DNA from: Parvularculaceae bacterium
GTDB taxonomy: Bacteria; Pseudomonadota; Alphaproteobacteria; Caulobacterales; Parvularculaceae
Direction: 5' to 3'
Assembly (NCBI GenBank): GCA_021776475.1
Contig: JAJFFV010000005.1
Location: 124,001-188,000 of the forward strand
Length of the DNA: 64,000 nt
The notes beneath the pieces are model-generated. The model made no database searches. It was not told where the DNA came from and saw nothing but the letters and a program-made list of their open reading frames with translations. Shown one piece after another: positions 62,910-64,000 of the stretch (position 1 is its first letter; the number at the start of each line of letters is the position of its first letter). Position numbers and translations under genes: made by a program.

Positions 62910-63968
62910 GTGCCAAACAGTAATTCAAAGAGGATTGATATCGCCCTGCAGGGCGGCGGGTCTCATGGCGCCTTTGCCTGGGGCGTGCTCGATTACCTTC
63001 TGGAAGACGGCCGGCTTCAATTTGCCAGCATAACCGCAGCTTCGGCTGGCGCGATGAATGCCACTGTCATGACCTATGGTCTTGGCACCGGCGGACCGGC
63101 GCAAGGTCGGGCGTGTCTTGAGAATTTCTGGCGCGATGTCAGCCAGTCGCAGTTTAGTTTCGATGCCCTCAAGCCATCTATCCTCGATGATATGTTTCCG
63201 CATATTCAAGAGGCTAAGGAGTGGATGTCCTATCTGATGATGGGCAGTTTTACCCATGCGGTATCTCCTTATCAGTTCAACCCGATGAACATCAATCCGC
63301 TTAAAGATATTCTGCTGAAGAATGTAGATTTTGACATTCTGCATGAATGCAATACATCGAAGCTTTATATTTCGGCGACCAATGTGCGCACCTGTAAGGC
63401 GAAGGTGTTTTCCCGCGAGGAAGTGACCGCCGACGTGGTGATGGCGTCTGCCTGTCTGCCCAACCTGTATCAGGCGGTTGAGGTTAACGGCGAATTTTAC
63501 TGGGATGGCGGTTTTACCGGCAACCCGCCCTTATGGCCTCTGTTTTATGACCGCGAAAGTCGCGACGTTCTCGTGATCATGCTGAACCCGCTCGAGCGTC
63601 AAGAAATTCCAAAGACAGCGGCTGAAATCCATAACCGGATGAACGAGATTTCATTCAACTCATCTTTGCTGAAAGAAATGCGCGCTGTTTCGTTTGTACA
63701 AAAACTGATCCACAAGGATATGCTGAAGGAGGAATTTCGCGATCACTACGTGGACATGTTATTCCACAATATTCGCGCCGATCAATATCTGCAGGATTTA
63801 TCGGTCGCAACAAAATATTCGACCGACTGGAAATTCCTGACGACCTTACGCGATCGCGGCCGCAACTCCGCTAAAGACTGGCTCAACAAGAGCTATGATA
63901 AAATCGGGATAGAATCTACGGTCAGCCTGCGCGATGAGTTTTTTGAAGCCAGCCCTGGCGGGGATTAA
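62910..63968 (+). CDS. Patatin-like phospholipase
   Basis: 352 residues from a GTG preceded by GAAGGGAAC. Oxyanion loop GGGSHGAFAWGVLDYL; nucleophile serine in TAASAGAMNATV, where the first Gly of GxSxG is Ala; catalytic Asp in YWDGGFTGNPPLWP. The C-terminal 130 residues (EIHNRMNEISFNSSLLKEMR) form the extension typical of bacterial patatins of this size. Cytosolic lipid hydrolase, possibly tied to hydroxybutyrate storage by its neighbour. Confidence 0.92.
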   Translation: MPNSNSKRIDIALQGGGSHGAFAWGVLDYLLEDGRLQFASITAASAGAMNATVMTYGLGTGGPAQGRACLENFWRDVSQSQFSFDALKPSILDDMFPHIQEAKEWMSYLMMGSFTHAVSPYQFNPMNINPLKDILLKNVDFDILHECNTSKLYISATNVRTCKAKVFSREEVTADVVMASACLPNLYQAVEVNGEFYWDGGFTGNPPLWPLFYDRESRDVLVIMLNPLERQEIPKTAAEIHNRMNEISFNSSLLKEMRAVSFVQKLIHKDMLKEEFRDHYVDMLFHNIRADQYLQDLSVATKYSTDWKFLTTLRDRGRNSAKDWLNKSYDKIGIESTVSLRDEFFEASPGGD

Positions 63969-64000
63969 TTATTTGATTTCTGCGTCTTTGTTCTTGGTCA
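63969..64000 (-). CDS. Possible C-terminal end of a minus-strand gene (edge fragment)
   Basis: The last bases read, on the reverse strand, TKNKDAEIK followed by TAA at 63969-63971. This is compatible with a charged protein tail converging on the patatin gene. Ten codons are too few for a firm call. Confidence 0.2.
   Translation of the reverse strand, partial: TKNKDAEIK

Noticed and set aside
1-64000. CRISPR arrays, transposases, rRNA genes and prophage genes
   Set aside because: Looked for by eye; none seen. The SFPD repeats are protein-level repeats, not spaced direct repeats.

Overview
The window looks like about 64 kb of an alphaproteobacterial chromosome. Supporting signs are a CckA-type hybrid kinase, an alphaproteobacterial/plant-type glutamate-cysteine ligase, the order histone deacetylase-like / xseB / dxs, ubiquinone genes (ubiA, coq7), rsmE-gshA divergent from ubiA, and tRNA-His genes with A at position 73 instead of C. 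Genus and order cannot be fixed from the sequence alone. No CRISPR array, rRNA operon, insertion sequence or integrase gene was seen.

Layout. (1) 1-8145, minus strand: the start of a hybrid polyketide/peptide assembly line. It comprises an FkbH-like HAD protein fused to an acyl carrier protein, a KS-AT protein with no reductive domains, and an ACP-aminotransferase-condensation protein that runs off the left edge. A Sfp-type phosphopantetheinyl transferase lies beside it. The domain order predicts a glyceryl starter, one malonyl extension, conversion of the beta-keto group to a beta-amine, and transfer to a peptide module. (2) 8243-11117: tyrosine catabolism (hppD with a divergent MarR regulator) and a 3-hydroxyisobutyryl-CoA hydrolase. 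(3) 11154-24564: a nitrate respiration block (narK-G-H-J-I, then an outer-membrane barrel protein and a hemerythrin, with a divergent Crp/Fnr regulator and two Fnr-type boxes). It is bracketed by two tRNA-His genes in the same orientation, which suggests an island or a duplication at tRNA-His. (4) 24629-31635: two tandem M48 peptidases with Tat-like leaders, cckA, and a three-gene operon led by a protein whose N-terminus resembles a 20S proteasome beta subunit. (5) 31874-38521: tRNA-Leu, a truncated TolB/TPR-family pseudogene followed by an intact paralogue, an ExoD-family protein, DsbB-like, Coq7 and an M2 peptidyl-dipeptidase. (6) 38593-44086: an exported SFPD-repeat protein, a HEIGHH protein, an HNH nuclease, an AlkA-like glycosylase, an exported SRPBCC protein, gshA and rsmE. 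(7) 44241-56692: ubiA, a Tat-leader MsrB, RNA methyltransferases (including tlyA), AlkD, then dxs, xseB, a histidine phosphatase, a deacetylase, a phosphoesterase and a long acyl-CoA dehydrogenase. (8) 56781-63968: Sua5, a lipoprotein with a methyltransferase fold, an FAD-linked 2-hydroxyacid dehydrogenase, small envelope proteins, yaaA, bdhA and a patatin.

The observations most worth follow-up are the proteasome-like N-terminal-threonine protein at 30352-31635, the beta-amino polyketide/peptide starter line at the left edge, the nar block between two tRNA-His copies, and the SFPD-repeat exported protein. Gene functions come from motif recognition by eye; no database search was run. Start codons were moved inward from the longest open frame where a Shine-Dalgarno sequence or a neighbour overlap supported it.
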